Positions 44,889 to 57,516 of a DNA stretch of 64,000 nt are shown here, in pieces. Location: NCBI GenBank assembly GCA_021030915.1, contig JAGEMR010000023.1, positions 62,001 to 126,000 on the forward strand, written 5' to 3'. The notes beneath the pieces were generated by a model. That model did no database searches. It saw only the letters and a program-made list of their open reading frames with translations, and was not told the DNA's origin. A program made the translations under genes and the position numbers. How positions within the stretch are numbered: the first letter of the stretch is position 1; every line of letters begins with the position of its first letter. This stretch comes from Astrothelium macrocarpum (taxonomy: Eukaryota; Ascomycota; Dothideomycetes; Trypetheliales; Trypetheliaceae).

Positions 44889-46412
44889 ATTGATTGTGAT
44901 TTGATCAGGTAGCTATCAATTAAAGCGGAAGCGACAGCAGAGAGTCGAAAGAATAGTGTACAAAAAGGCAGCAATGCAGGGTGTAGAAATTTAGGGATGG
45001 ATTCAGAAAATTGAAGGTGGATCTGCTCGAGCAGGTTTAGGGTGGCCAATGTTACGGCTAAAGGGGATAGATCGGTAGTGTGCTATGCTGCAACTGTGTC
45101 ACCTGAAGGACAAAGTACACGTCCACTGGCTCTTCCCTACCAACATTCTTTTCCAGAGCGACAGCCAATGGTGGCGGACGATCTCGTTGCAACCCCAATC
45201 CGACTGCTCGTCAGCTGCAAGAACAAAGATTACGGGACTGGGCCTTGTGGCTCATTCAGGGGGTGGGCCCCATCGATGTCAGACAGCGCTGTCGCCAGTG
45301 ATTTGAGCCTCGCTTGGCCACGGTGCTGAAGATCGCATGCACGACGGCCGCTAGACACTGCTCCGAAGCTTCTGCAGTGATACTAAATGCAGTCTTTTGT
45401 CGAGTCAAACGTAGCAGCCACCTTTCATTTGCTGCACAGACGGCCGCACCGGCTTGAATATCGCAATAATCACCACAACCCAGCCTCATGTTTCAGAGAA
45501 AAGGCTTTGGTTCGGCATCCCCTATCCGTCACGCCTCGCACGAGGGCAGACGGCAGCCCATGAACTGTCGCTTTCGCACCCAGCACCGTTGCCGATGAGC
45601 TCAGCAATCGATGAGACAGCTGGTGACAGTGGTTCGCTGCGCGCACGACGGTGTTCAGTGTGCACTTCAACGGTGACACGCTCAATGTAAACGGCCGCCA
45701 CAGGTCTGTAGAGACGGCGTGGAACGTAGATGCCATCATGGATGCACCAGGCTTTGCGCTACTACCAGGCACAGTCTACCGTCCGTAACTTTGAGCCCAT
45801 CTGGTGGCCACCGCAGGCAAAGACAGGGAGGCAAATGCAATCTTGGGGTGGCACCCTGCAGCTCCATCCAAGGTGGGCATGGGGCTAATCGTATAGGGGC
45901 CATGTGGATGCATAGGGGCCTTTGGACACGCAAAGCCCCCAAATTTACGAAGGTGGTGAAGGACCAACAGCGACGGTCTGGCTTACATTGGATTGCGTAC
46001 GAACAGCGTACGAAGCGTACGAAGAGGTGTGCATATAGGGCCGGTGCAGTGTGGCTGATAAATGACAAGCTGTTCTGCAGAAATAGCATCATGATCAGAC
46101 GCGGCCGCCAAACTTGTTAGCCGGCCCAAAACAGCCTAGCGGCAGCAGTGCCGGAAAGGGAGATTCCCAAAATCCAACCTCAACCTGTCCTCACCCTTTT
46201 CCACCACTGCAACTCCCTCTTCTTCACTCACTTGTAAAGGCACACGCCGGCCGTTCTGAACGTGCCTCTCTGTTTTAATCTGCCCTCTACGGCTTCCTAC
46301 TCTTCCACTTTGTCCAGCAACGTACCTCTTCGTCAACTCCGCGCGCCGCGCGTTCCATCATCAGCCCCCGAATCGCCCTTTCCATCATCTCCGATCCTTC
46401 ACATCCGGGAAA
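44889..46412. other. Long divergent intergenic region between the mutase and the transporter
   Basis: 1.5 kb, fairly GC-rich, with no supported gene. It contains a triple GCGTACGAA cluster (45995-46023) and four or more scattered cggccg strings. It should hold both promoters and 5' leaders. Confidence 0.45.
45995..46023. promoter_or_regulatory. Three closely spaced GCGTACGAA motifs
   Basis: Copies lie at 45995-46003, 46006-46014 and 46015-46023, each with the palindromic core CGTACG. They are about 390 bp upstream of the transporter start. A transcription-factor binding cluster is a guess from the repetition. Confidence 0.35.
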
Positions 46413-47929
46413 ATGGAGAAAGAAAGGACTTCTGGCGAGGTTGAGCGCCCCGAGCAGGCTGTTCCTGCTCTGCCTGTCGTCAACCCAGTGACTGAAAAGC
46501 CTGAACCTCCCAAGGCAACTTTCCACCCTGCCGTCTACGTCGCGTATGTGCCACTTAGCTAGCTGAGCTTTCGACGCCATTCATTTTGTCATAGAGCTGC
46601 CTGCTAATCAATCCGATAGAACGTGGATCTCCCTCAGCTCGAGTGTCATCATCTTCAATAAATGGATTCTGGATTCTGCCAAATTCCGTAAGTGTGCAAT
46701 CGAAATGAGTAACACTTCTGAGCACAAGTTGACATTGATATCTAGATTATCGTATGTTCAATGAACACACCACTACCCTCCCGATGCACTTGTCCTAACC
46801 TGACACAGCCGTCTTTCTGACAACATGGCATTTGCTCTTTGCAACAATAATGACCCAGATCATGGCTCGTACTACAACCATGCTGGACTCGAGAAAATCC
46901 GTCCCAATGACTGGCCGCATCTATCTCCGTGCTATTGTTCCCATCGGTCTTTTCTTCTCCTTGAGCTTGATTTGCGGTAACATTACCTATCTATATCTCT
47001 CGGTCGCTTTCATTCAGATGCTCAAGGTTTGTCATTGTCAACCGACATGGCCAAAGATAGGAAACTCACCGTCACACAGGCTACTACTCCCGTCGCTGTC
47101 TTGCTCGCAACTTGGTCCCTTGGTGTCGCCGAACCCAACTTGAAGACCCTCGGCAATGTGTCCTTCATTGTCATTGGTGTCATCATTGCCTCTTTTGGTG
47201 AGATCAAGTTTGTCTTGGTTGGTGTCCTTTTCCAAATTGGCGGTGTCCTTTTCGAAGCCATTCGTCTAGTCATGGTTCAGCGACTACTGAGCTCGGCTGA
47301 GTTCAAAATGGACCCCCTCGTGTCACTCTACTACTTTGCTCCTGCTTGTGCTGCTATGAACGGTCTCGTGTGCATTGTCTGGGAACTCCCCAAGATGAGC
47401 ATGGTGGACATCTCAAATGTCGGTGTCTTTACCTTGCTCGCCAATGCAGTCGTTGCCTTCTTGCTCAACGTCTCCGTGGTGTTGCTCGTAAGTCTAGCCG
47501 TCCTATTGCCGTGATACGCGGTTGTATTAACAAAAATAGATTGGCAAAACATCCTCCCTTGTTTACACTCTTTGCGGTGTGCTCAAAGATATTCTCTTGG
47601 TCGTCGCATCCATGGTCATCTTTGGTGATCCAGTATCCGCCCTCCAGATCTTCGGCTACAGCATCGCTCTCGGTGGCTTGGTTTACTACAGGGTTGGTGG
47701 AGAGAAGCTCAGGGAGTACTATTCTCAGGCCGGACGCCAATGGGCAGAATACGGGCAAACTCGACCAGTTGCACGGAGAATGGTCGTTATTGGGGGAATT
47801 CTCCTGGTGCTCATACTCTTGGTAGGTGGCTTTGGCAACCATCTCCCCCCTGCCTACAACCCGAACAACTTTGCCCAGAACACGTTTAACTCGGTCGTTG
47901 GTGACAAGGTCACCCCACATGGCGGTTAA
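46413..47929 (+). CDS. Triose-phosphate/nucleotide-sugar transporter family protein, candidate UDP-galactofuranose transporter
   Basis: Exons 46413-46543, 46620-46687, 46746-46751 (6 nt), 46809-47026, 47080-47487 and 47540-47929 give 406 residues with closed phases. The protein is a ten-helix DMT-superfamily transporter. Marks include HPAVYVATWISLSSSVIIFN, VFLTTWHLLFATIMTQIMAR, AFIQMLKATTPVAVLLATWS and the C-terminal IGKTSSLVYTLCGVLKDILL. The 6-nt micro-exon makes KFHYPVFL continuous, as in the family. The family is large, so the substrate cannot be read from motifs. In Aspergillus nidulans, however, the Golgi UDP-galactofuranose transporter gene ugtA adjoins ugmA, and here the mutase is the divergent neighbour, so that role is inferred from context. 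Confidence 0.88.
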
Positions 47930-48351
47930 GCGAGACGGGATTTCGTATACGAAGAATTCCTTTCAATACATTTGAGCAGGAACGGTCAAAAATGCCCAGC
48001 GTTCCTCAATTGAGTCTCGGGCTCCTTTAAAAAGCGGAGTGCCGTGCTATCGGATTCGTTTCTTATAGATGGATGAATATTCAGACAAGCAGCGTTGACA
48101 TTGGCTGGTGTCATTAATCATGGATCTGCTTTAGCTTTTGTATTTCTAGTACGGTTCAAAACACGGATACAAAATTCAATCTCTGGAAATTTGAGATACA
48201 TTGCATTGATTGAACTAACGCTATTGACGTTGCTTGCCACACGCTAGATGCTGCTTAGCGATAGAAGCGATACAGGGACTGAGAACCTTGGTGAGGTAGC
48301 TTTCGTGATGATGGGACAGAAACAATAGAGGAGACGCTTTGGGTGGGGCTA
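47930..48351. other. Intergenic region left of the pogo element
   Basis: About 420 bp, presumably the transporter 3' UTR and flank. No gene is seen. Confidence 0.4.
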
Positions 48352-48401
48352 AGTCAGCGTATGGGGAAACGAGCACCCCCCCGAAACGAGCACCCTCCAC
48401 C
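48352..48401 (+). repeat. Left terminal inverted repeat of the pogo element
   Basis: 50 bp, one mismatch to the right repeat at the 45th base (T here, C there). Confidence 0.93.
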
Positions 48402-48463
48402 CCTTAATTTTATTTCGCCTCATTTCACTCCACACGCTCCACCACCCACCACAGTGTCTCAAT

Positions 48464-50065
48464 ATGGCTGATCGTGAAGCCATCTATGTTCTTACTATCA
48501 CTGATTACGAATCTAATAAGATTTCGTCAATAAAACAATTTATTAAGACATATTATATATTCAGAATCATTTTCTTAAAATGTATCCAAAATCGATAAAA
48601 TAAATATTTCAATCATAAATATCAATAACGATTGAATTTTTATTAAAAGAATTATATTATATAATGGATTATGAAAGAAAATGATCGTGATTATTCGTCT
48701 AATCATATTCGTATTCGTGAAATGGCCATTTAATATATTCAAATTAATGGAAATAATAATTCCATTAATAAATGATAGATCAATAATTTTATGAAATAAA
48801 ATTCATATATCATTTTTATGATAAAACGAAAATTAGATATCAAAAGAATAGAATACGTATCTAAAAAAAAAATCAGATTATTTTTGATATTATTTGAAAA
48901 GACAAAAAAACGGTTCAATATTTGATTAGAAGATATATAAAATATGGACGAAATTGGTGTAAAATTAGATATATATTCTAATTCCAGAATAATGATATAT
49001 TTTGAAAAAAAATTTATTTTAAAAAAGATATCAGAAAATCAATCATAAATATTAATAATTGAAATTATTAATATATTAAATCGTTTTATTAATTTATTTA
49101 TTATTTTTAAAAAAAAATATTTTTAAATTATTTAATTTTAATTAAATGAATTATTAAATTAGAATTATATTATTTTTTTAAATAATTGAATATCGAATAA
49201 AATTGAATTGATATAATTAAAATATATATTCGATCTATTAATATATTCTCAATCTAATTGATATCAAATATTATTATTAAATGAATATATTAATCATATT
49301 AATATGAATTTTATATATATTTATAAATTCGAATTTGATATCCATTTGATATTTATATTTTTTTATAATTTTTATATCTTTCAATTATTGGATTTATATA
49401 ATTTCAATTCTATTAAAAATCGATATCGTCATTATATCAAAAATTTTGGTATTTTAAATGATATTATTTCTATTAAAAAGGATCGTTTTATTTCTTATTA
49501 TAATAAAATACGTCAGAAAGGCCTTATATAATCGAATATACATACTGATTGGAAAATATCAGATCTTATTCCATTCAATTTCAATAAATCATTTAATTCA
49601 TCATTTATATTCAATCCATAAATAGAATCATAATTCAGGTCTAAAATATCTCCATCAAAATAATTTTCGGCATTTTCTAAAATATCATATAATAAATAAT
49701 AATTTCAAATTATTATCATTTCATTGAAATTAATTGAATAATATAATAAAGAAATGAGACGTTTATTTCAGAAGATAGATAAAGGATTAAATAACATAAC
49801 GACATATATAATAACATTAAAACAGACCAATTCATATTTAAAACATCAAATTAAATAAAATATAAAATAGCCATCATAAAAAATAATTAAATTAAATGTG
49901 AATAAACAATTTACGAATGGAGAGGAGTTCAAAAAAGCGATTACTGAAACGGCGAAAACAACAGCTACTCCACCAGCCAAATCAGCGCCAAAAGCTGAAA
50001 AAATACCTTCCAGCGCTGCCCAACAGCCTGTATATAGCGCCATGTGTTCAAAATTTCAATCCTAG
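48464..50065 (+). pseudogene. RIP-destroyed pogo transposase
   Basis: The spared 5' end reads ADREAIYVLTITDYESNK and the following ISSIKQF, resembling the Psq-type helix-turn-helix start of fungal pogo transposases. The spared 3' end reads EEFKKAITETAKTTATPPA and ends at a TAG at 50063-50065. Between them the sequence is AT-saturated and full of stops in every frame. The DDE domain cannot be recognised. The element cannot be autonomous. Confidence 0.75.
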
Positions 50066-50110
50066 CCGTTGTTGTTGAAATAATCACCTCCTTACTGGAT
50101 GAGACGAAAA

Positions 50111-50160
50111 GGTGGGGGGTGCTCGTTTCGGGGGGGTGCTCGTTTCCCCATACGCTGACT
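50111..50160 (-). repeat. Right terminal inverted repeat of the pogo element
   Basis: Inverted counterpart of the left repeat, followed directly by the TA duplication. Confidence 0.93.
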
Positions 50161-50492
50161 TAGGTGCGGGATTGACCCAATCGGGAAAGCTGCTGGGATC
50201 ACCCTGCTAATGTTTGTTTACTGTTGACCAAAGCAACAAGCTTAACGTAACAAACTCCACCGACCGCTTCCCTGCAGCGATTTGTCTGTTCACTCCCGTT
50301 AACTTGCGCTCATTCATGAAAATCCAAATTCAATCTCTTGGAATCGTTTCATTTATTGTGCTATACCAATTCGCCATGTACTGACTCTAAGCCTGCACTC
50401 AATTGCGCGTCAGGTCTTGCCGGTCATTACTACCCGCATTCCTCGACTACGCACACCCTCCAACGAATTCATTCGTCCAATTGTCATACATT

Positions 50493-53400
50493 ATGGGTTC
50501 AAGGGAAGGATCTCGCGACCGAGAGATGGTCCGGCATGGGCATTCCTACTCCGAGAGTCTGGGACGTTCGGCGATACCGATGTAAGTGTCTTCTAACAAA
50601 AACAACAGCACTGTCGCCACGAAATTGAATGAAGCTAAAATCACTTCTCCCCAAATCCAGGTGGGATAGTTCCGATCCTGATCGTGCGCCGCCTCCATTA
50701 CCTCTGAACCCAGGTTCGCCGGCGCCTACCACCAAATCGAATGCCTCTGCGAATATTGCTGCGGCTGCGCAGGTACTCGCAGAAAAGGCACGCGAGAGCA
50801 ATGGCCCGAGCCCTTACACTTCCAATTCGTCTCCGCAGAAGTCTCCGGAGAGGTCGTTGATCAAGGGCGCCCAGCATAAAAGATTACAATCTCTTCAGAC
50901 TGGCAGCGTCCGTGATTTGCGAACCTACTTGGATAGTTTCAAGTCACAAGACAAATCTCCCGATCGCTCGCCGACCAGGACAGCCACTCCATCTCCAGTA
51001 AAGGACACGGAACAAGAGAGCTATTTTTCAAGCTCACCAGAGCGAAGTCCAAGTCGAGCAGAAACACCTACACCAACAAATCGAGATTTGTTGAAAGAGA
51101 CTCCCAATCTAAGGCCTTCAACCAGATCTGCCACTAGGTCCATCCTTGGTGAGAATACTCCGCCATCATCTGCAACCATGCTCGCTCTGCAGACTATGCC
51201 AGCACGCGACAGTGATACCCCTCTTCCCCATATCACAAATAATTCCGCAAAGACATACAATGTTGATAGTCTTTCCTCTCAAATCCTCAGCTTGACAAGT
51301 ATTGCCACAGGTCTCCAGAAGGAGATGGCTCAGCTTAGTCGCCGAAGCCGAGACAATGCCACGGATCTAATTTCTCTCAAAGAAGCTACGAATTCTCGCG
51401 ACGAAGACATTCGCAAATCCCTTCGCGAGCTTACTACTGCCCTCGGCCCACGACCTAGCAGTACTTTCAATCTTACTAGCCATTTTCTCGATACAAAACC
51501 ACACTCTACTCCACCCTCAGGCACAAAATCTATTTCGCTCCCACGCATCCCAAGTTTCAACAGTTTCAACGATGACCGGATTGGTAGTCCCAGTCCTTAC
51601 TCCGTAGAAGGCGCAGCTAGTGTCGCGATGCTGGAGAAGATCATTCGAGAGATGGTGACCAAAGAGGGCCAAGAGCGGTTGCTTTCCTCTCTGTCCGAAA
51701 TGCACGAAAAATCGAGCAAGGAAAACGTGGAGACTGTCCGAAAAGTACAACAGCTTGCTGAGTTCATCAAAGAAAAATCATCAAGCAACGCACTTGTTGC
51801 ACGAATTGGTAACGGCGACGACGCTGGTGGAGATGGCCATGGAAAATTAAGTCTGGACGGTCCCCAATCGGCTGCGCTAGCAAGATACGAGACCACAAAT
51901 GGCAAACCGTATTCTAGTCCCAAGGCAGCGGACTTTGTCAGTAATGAGATGCTGAAGCTTCTCAAGAAGATCAAGGACAGTACTGCCGAGACTGGTGGAA
52001 TGACATCCGAAGTCAAAGCTTTAGTAAGAGAGTTGAGAGGGGAGGTCCTTGGGATGGGCAGAGAACTTGGTCGTAAACTCGAGGACGTGCAAGCTGATCA
52101 GGCTGGACGGTCCTCAAGATCAGACGGGTCTAACAATGAGGAGGTGAACAGAATCATTCAAGACGGTCTTTTGGAGCTCAAGGGCCACATGGATCGCGTC
52201 ATGCGTGAGAAACGCCGCGAATCTGGCTCATCCCTAGCTTCTCGTCAAAGTGTTAACAATGAAGAAGTCTACCAAGTTGTAAGGCATGCTCTTGCTGAGC
52301 ACCGCGAGGCAGACGAAGCCCGCGCTCTCGTTCCAACCTCGATGGCAGAAAAAGAAGAAATCATCGCGGCAGTCAAGCAGGCTTGCGACGACTTTAAGCC
52401 CGACATTACTATGGAGTATAACGGTCTGCAAAACGAGGAAATACTGCAAGTCATCCGAGAAGGGCTAGAGGAGTATCAGGAGTCTCGCGCGGTGCCAACC
52501 GGTGTCAGTCGAGAGGAAGTGATGGATGCCGTTCAAGAAGCTATGCACCATTTCCAACCTCCAGCACCCCCTACCGAGATTGGAGAAGCGAAAGAAGAAA
52601 TCCTAGCCGCGCTTCGTGATAGCCTTGATGAAATGAGGGCTCCTCCTCTACAAGCTGTGCCACGTGACATGGAATTGACAAGAGAAACCGTTGTCGACGC
52701 CGTAAGAGAATGCCTCCTGGCTCATGGACCAAACGCACCACGCGAAATCGAGATTAGCCGAGATTCTCTCTTTGAAGCCGTCAAAGCCGGTCTTGACGAT
52801 ACGCCATATGGCGAGCAAGTCCTACAACAACTTCATGAACTTGTGAATGGCATGAGAGTCGAGTTCAAACAGTATTCATCGGCGAACGGACGTGATACGG
52901 AACAAGTGCTAGACGCAGTCAAAGATGGACTCGAGTCACTTCGCGGGCAGATTGAGTCTTATGTTGATCGTGCACAGGACGTCACGAGCAAAGACGAGAT
53001 TGAAGACACGGTTCGAAATGGGCTAGAGCAGTTAAGGATGGATGTGCAAGGATATTGTGCACAAGGACCAGTTGGAGACCATGCACTGAATCGATCGGAG
53101 CTTCTGGAATACATCAAAGCTGAATTTGAACATCTTCATGAAACCATAGCCTCCAAAGACGACGCAGATCCTGGATCATCAACATCCAGAGACAAGGGAG
53201 AAATTATAGCAACTTTGAATGAGATTCTCACTAGCGTCAAGACTTCGACCAGAAGCCGTGGCTTGGACGAGGATAGCCAAGACGAGATGATGGACGCCAT
53301 GAAAGAAGAGTTTGAGCAGCTTCGGGAAACTGTACTCAGCGGGACAGCAGCCCAAAAGGATGAAATCGTGGAGCTTCTCAATGAGAAGCTTGCAAGTCTC

Positions 53401-56400
53401 CACCATCGGATTGAAGATGGCTCCGTTCTCACTAGCAACGCGCCAAGCGAAGGCGCAGCCGAACTTATCAAAGAGGAGTTTGCACATATGCGAGAGGTCC
53501 TCTCTGGCGCTTTGGTATCATCTGCTGCACCTTTGGGAGGGCACGAAGAAGTCATTGATTCCGTTCGTCAGATGCTGGATGGAATTCGATCTCAACTTGC
53601 CGGCGACGCAAGTGAAGCCTCAGCTGAGAATCTTGGCGCTATAAAGGAAGAATTGGAGCGTTTCCGCGTAGCCATGGACGAAAAGGGATCGACAACCGGT
53701 AGTGAGAAGGCCCCAATTGATCAAGAGGTCCTGGAAGCCCTACGTGGTGAATTTGAACATGTTCGATCAACTATTGCCAACACTATGGCTGGTGGCGGCA
53801 ACCGTGCAGATACAGAGGAGGTGCTTGACGCGGTGCGACTTGGATTAGATGACCTCCGTTCTCATTTCGAGAAGAAGCTTGATAGCCCCGAACGCTCCAT
53901 GTTTTCGACAAATGACATTCTCGATGCTTTGAACGAAGGCCTTGATGGCATACGTTCGGACATCACCAAGACTGCTGACAAGCCCATCGACATGACGGTG
54001 TCCTACGAGATTCTTGACACTCTCAAAGAGGGTATGGCAAATGTTCGAGCAGACCTTGACACGTTGAAAGGACTCAAATCTGGATATACTCCGACTGGAG
54101 GCGAAGTCGTCCTTGCTGAAGATCCCGAACGTGCCATGAGCCGTGACATGCCTATGGATTCAGAAGCCGCCAAGGGGCTGAAGACAGGCGATCTTGAAAA
54201 GCTTGAAGTTATGCTTGCCCAATTGAAAATTAAAATTGAGGCTATGGACGCAAATATGCAGGATTATCACGCTTCGGGACCGGCAGCAGCAGGTGACAGT
54301 AACAGTGCTACAAGGGAAGATTTGGACCCTTTGGCAACAAAAGAGGATCTAGCAGAGTTTGTCACAAGAGCTGACATTGCAGAGATGGTAACGAAACTTG
54401 ACCTTGCAACTACCGAGGAACTTTTAAGAGAACTCCAAGCAACGGTCACACTCGTTGCAGGTCGTGAACTCGGTGATACGGAACCTTTAGCAAAGAAGGA
54501 GGATACCGACGCGATCGAAACAATCCTTCGCAATACCAAAGCGCATCTCGAAGACATGCCCGTTGCTGATCCTGAAAAGGCTGTTAACAAAGATCACCTA
54601 GATGCAGTGGAAGCTGTTGTCAAATCCACCAATGAGGCTCTCGAAGGACTAGCTGCCAAATTCGAAGGCAAGCCGGTCAGCAAGGAAGACTTGGATGTTG
54701 TCGAAGTTCAAGTACAAGATATCAAGGCTGTAATAGACGAGATGAAAGAGAAGATGCCACAAGTTACCGAAGATGAAAAAGTTACAAAATCAGACGTGGA
54801 TCCTATTGGTGTGCTCTGCACCTCCATCCTCGATAAAATCGCGGGTCTCGGAACGCCTGATGGGGGTAAGTGGATGACAAAGGAAGATTACGAACAGCTA
54901 AATGAATTGGTGGAAGAGCTCAGGAAAAGCCATGACAAATTCAAGAGCCGATACGAGACTGACGTTGCAGTTACAGCCAAGGCATTTGATGATCGCCGGC
55001 AAGAGGCCGAAGACGTCATCGAGCGATTGAGAGATGTGAAGAGTCTTCTCAAGGACTGCAAAAATGAGCTCAAGATGAAAGTCGAAGAAGGAGGCGAAGG
55101 CCTGACTGGAATTGGTGTCAAACTACTTTCCATCGAAGAAGCAATCGAAGCCAATGCCGGTGTCGGAGCTAATGTGAAAGAACTCATGGAGACAATGAAT
55201 CGAGAATTCGAAAGAGCTCATGGTACTGTTGAGGCATTGAAAGCGGATCATGAGGAAAAATCTGCAGAAGCAATGGAAAAGCGTGAAGAACACAAGGATG
55301 CAATTATTGCAGGCATTGCAGACAAGGTTGATTCTGTTTTCGATCCTTTGATGGCCAAATATGAAGAAGCACAAAAGGCCGCTGAAGAGAGGGCCAAGTC
55401 CATGGACGAGAGAACCGCTGAGCATTCAGAGATGGTCACAGAGAACAAATCAATCGCCGAGGACTTGCGCTTGAATATCGAGACGCTTGGCACAACAGTT
55501 CAAGAGCTACAGACTACGATTCCTGAGACATTTGAAAAATTGACAGACGATTCGAAGACGGTCTACAACCGGGTAGATGAGGCATGTAGCAAGATTGAGG
55601 AGACTCACCTGGACGCCAAGGTCGAACATCAACAGACCCGAGAAGAAGTTGCCAAGGCATTAATCGCCATTGACGCGGTTCAAGGCGACATGGCTGGATT
55701 CAACCCTCAGTTTATGGCAGCTCTCCACGAAGTCAAGAGCCTTCTCCAACAACAATACGATCATTCTCAGCAAATGCATGAACATGTTCGTGCCGCGACA
55801 GACGAGTCCCGAACGCAAGGCGAAGACATAAAAAATCTAGTCTCTGGTTTCCGTGACTTGCCGGCACTTGCAGCAGGTCCATCAACATTTCCTGAGCCAA
55901 GTCCAGTTCTGAATGACGGGCCAATCCATGAAAAGTTGGATCAGCTTGTCGCAGGGCTTGCGGAACCTCACGAGAAATATGATGATGCATTAGTGCATGA
56001 AAAGCTGGACAAGCTGGTTGAGGATGCCAATGAAGCAAAGGAAAATATCTCTCAGCTCGATCGATTGGACAGAATTCATGAACAAGTCATGGCTACCGCC
56101 GCTGAAGTCACTGCATTTGTGGAGATTCAGAGCAAGCTCGTTACCGCTGACCAGGATAACAAAGCTAGGGAGGCTGAGGAGGCTGCTTCTGCTCTTGCAC
56201 GCCGCACAGCCGAAAAAGATGCCGTTGAGGCAAGCATTCTGGCATTGAATATGGAGAGGGAGACCTTACAAGCAACAGTTCAGGCTTTGAAATCTGAATG
56301 TGATAGCTTAGCATCACAGAAAAACAAGCTGGCAGCAGAAGAGTCTTCTCTCAAGACAGCGCTGGACTTTCGGCGTGAAGAGTTGCATCTGATGGATGAA

Positions 56401-57516
56401 CGTGCAAGCGATTTGGAACGCCGTGTCATGGACAGCATAATGAACCAATCTCGCGCAATGCTTCTGAGCAATCAAGCACAGAAGAAAAGGCCGGCGCCAC
56501 CACAAGGCCGCGATCTCCGTCGTATACCCAGTAATGCATCAACGACATCAGCAATCAATGCGGTGGAGAACAAGAAGCCATCTGCTCTTGATAACGCCCA
56601 TTCGATTGCGATGAAAACTCGTCCATCGGTGCGTCGCGGAGGAGCTCAGGTTTCCCAGAGCAATTCACCCGCCAATCGCCGAATCATGTCGCTCAGCCAG
56701 ATCTCAAACAACAATCCAACTGGAGCTTCCGCACGGCAAATCCCAACTGCTTCGCTTAGCCATGGACATGGTCTTGGAGGCCTCAAACGCAGCCACAGTG
56801 TGAAGACGCAAAACTACAAGAAGTCACCATGGGGAGGCCGACGCAGCAGTATTCTCGAGACAAACAAAGAGAACGAGGCTTTCAGCGAGGAGAGTGAGGA
56901 TGAGCTTGAGCTTCATAAGCCATTACAGATTGAAGATAAGCCGGCCACGGAAATTCATGAGGACCCTGCCCCTGATCCAGAACTTGAATCCATCCAAGAT
57001 GTTGATGACGAGAGCGATACACGAACGGAGCGACGCACTAGTATTGCGGAGAGTAGCTTGACGTATACAACTGGCACGGACGGACAATCGTATACAGAGG
57101 GCATCACACCTTCTGAAGATCGTCGCACAAGCTATGGAGAAAGCGATCTTACATATGGCACGGGCTCATACATAACGGGTAGCGATTTGAGCGACCGACG
57201 GACGAGTTATGGATCAACCATCCGGTCGACACTTGGAACCCGTACTGACGCGGGTGAGGTAGATGGAGATGGAGGAGAAACGGAAGCAGAGGAGGAGCCC
57301 GAAGGAGAGAGGACGCTGCATGGAACACAGTTGTTGTTAGAGAACGGGGTTGAAGTGGAGGATAAGGCTCTGACCGTGGCAGCGGACCAAGCAATGGCAG
57401 ACAAGAAAGATTTACAGCTGTTTGCACCGCCGAGTGATAGTGGACTCGGTACCGATTTGCCAACAGCGACAATCTTGGGCGGAAGCGATTATTTCAGGAG
57501 AGCTGCCGAGGAATAA
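50493..57516 (+). CDS. Giant coiled-coil protein with ~21 EEVLDAVRxGLExLR-type repeats
   Basis: Exons 50493-50581 and 50661-57516 give 2314 residues; the join AT plus G restores IPMWDSSDPDRAPP. The N-terminal 200 residues are Ser/Pro-rich with many SP and SPER sites, suggesting phosphorylation. Residues about 518-1170 hold about 21 degenerate units on the pattern EE[IVL]xxA[LVI]xxGLExLR, for example EEVMDAVQEAMHHFQP, EQVLDAVKDGLESLRGQI and EEVLDAVRLGLDDLRSHF. Short TKEDL-like units follow near 1246-1290, then long coiled coil to about 1950, and a basic then acidic disordered tail with repeated RRTSYG/ERRTSIAES motifs. Fungal relatives are often labelled chromosome segregation ATPase-like, but I see no Walker motif and do not adopt that name. 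A cytoskeletal or cortical scaffold is inference. Confidence 0.85.

Larger units (their letters stand above)
48352..50160. mobile_element. Degraded Fot1/pogo-type Tc1-mariner DNA transposon
   Basis: A 1809-bp element flanked by TA target duplications at 48350-48351 and 50161-50162. Its terminal inverted repeats begin AGTCAGCGTATGGGGAAACG. They are identical for 44 bp and extend to 50 bp with one mismatch (48352-48401 and 50111-50160). Each repeat contains two direct copies of GAAACGAGCACCC, likely transposase-binding sites. The AGTCA start, TA duplication and 1.8-kb length match fungal Fot1/pogo elements. The interior from about 48490 to 49910 is almost pure A and T, as expected after RIP, while both ends are spared. 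Confidence 0.93.
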
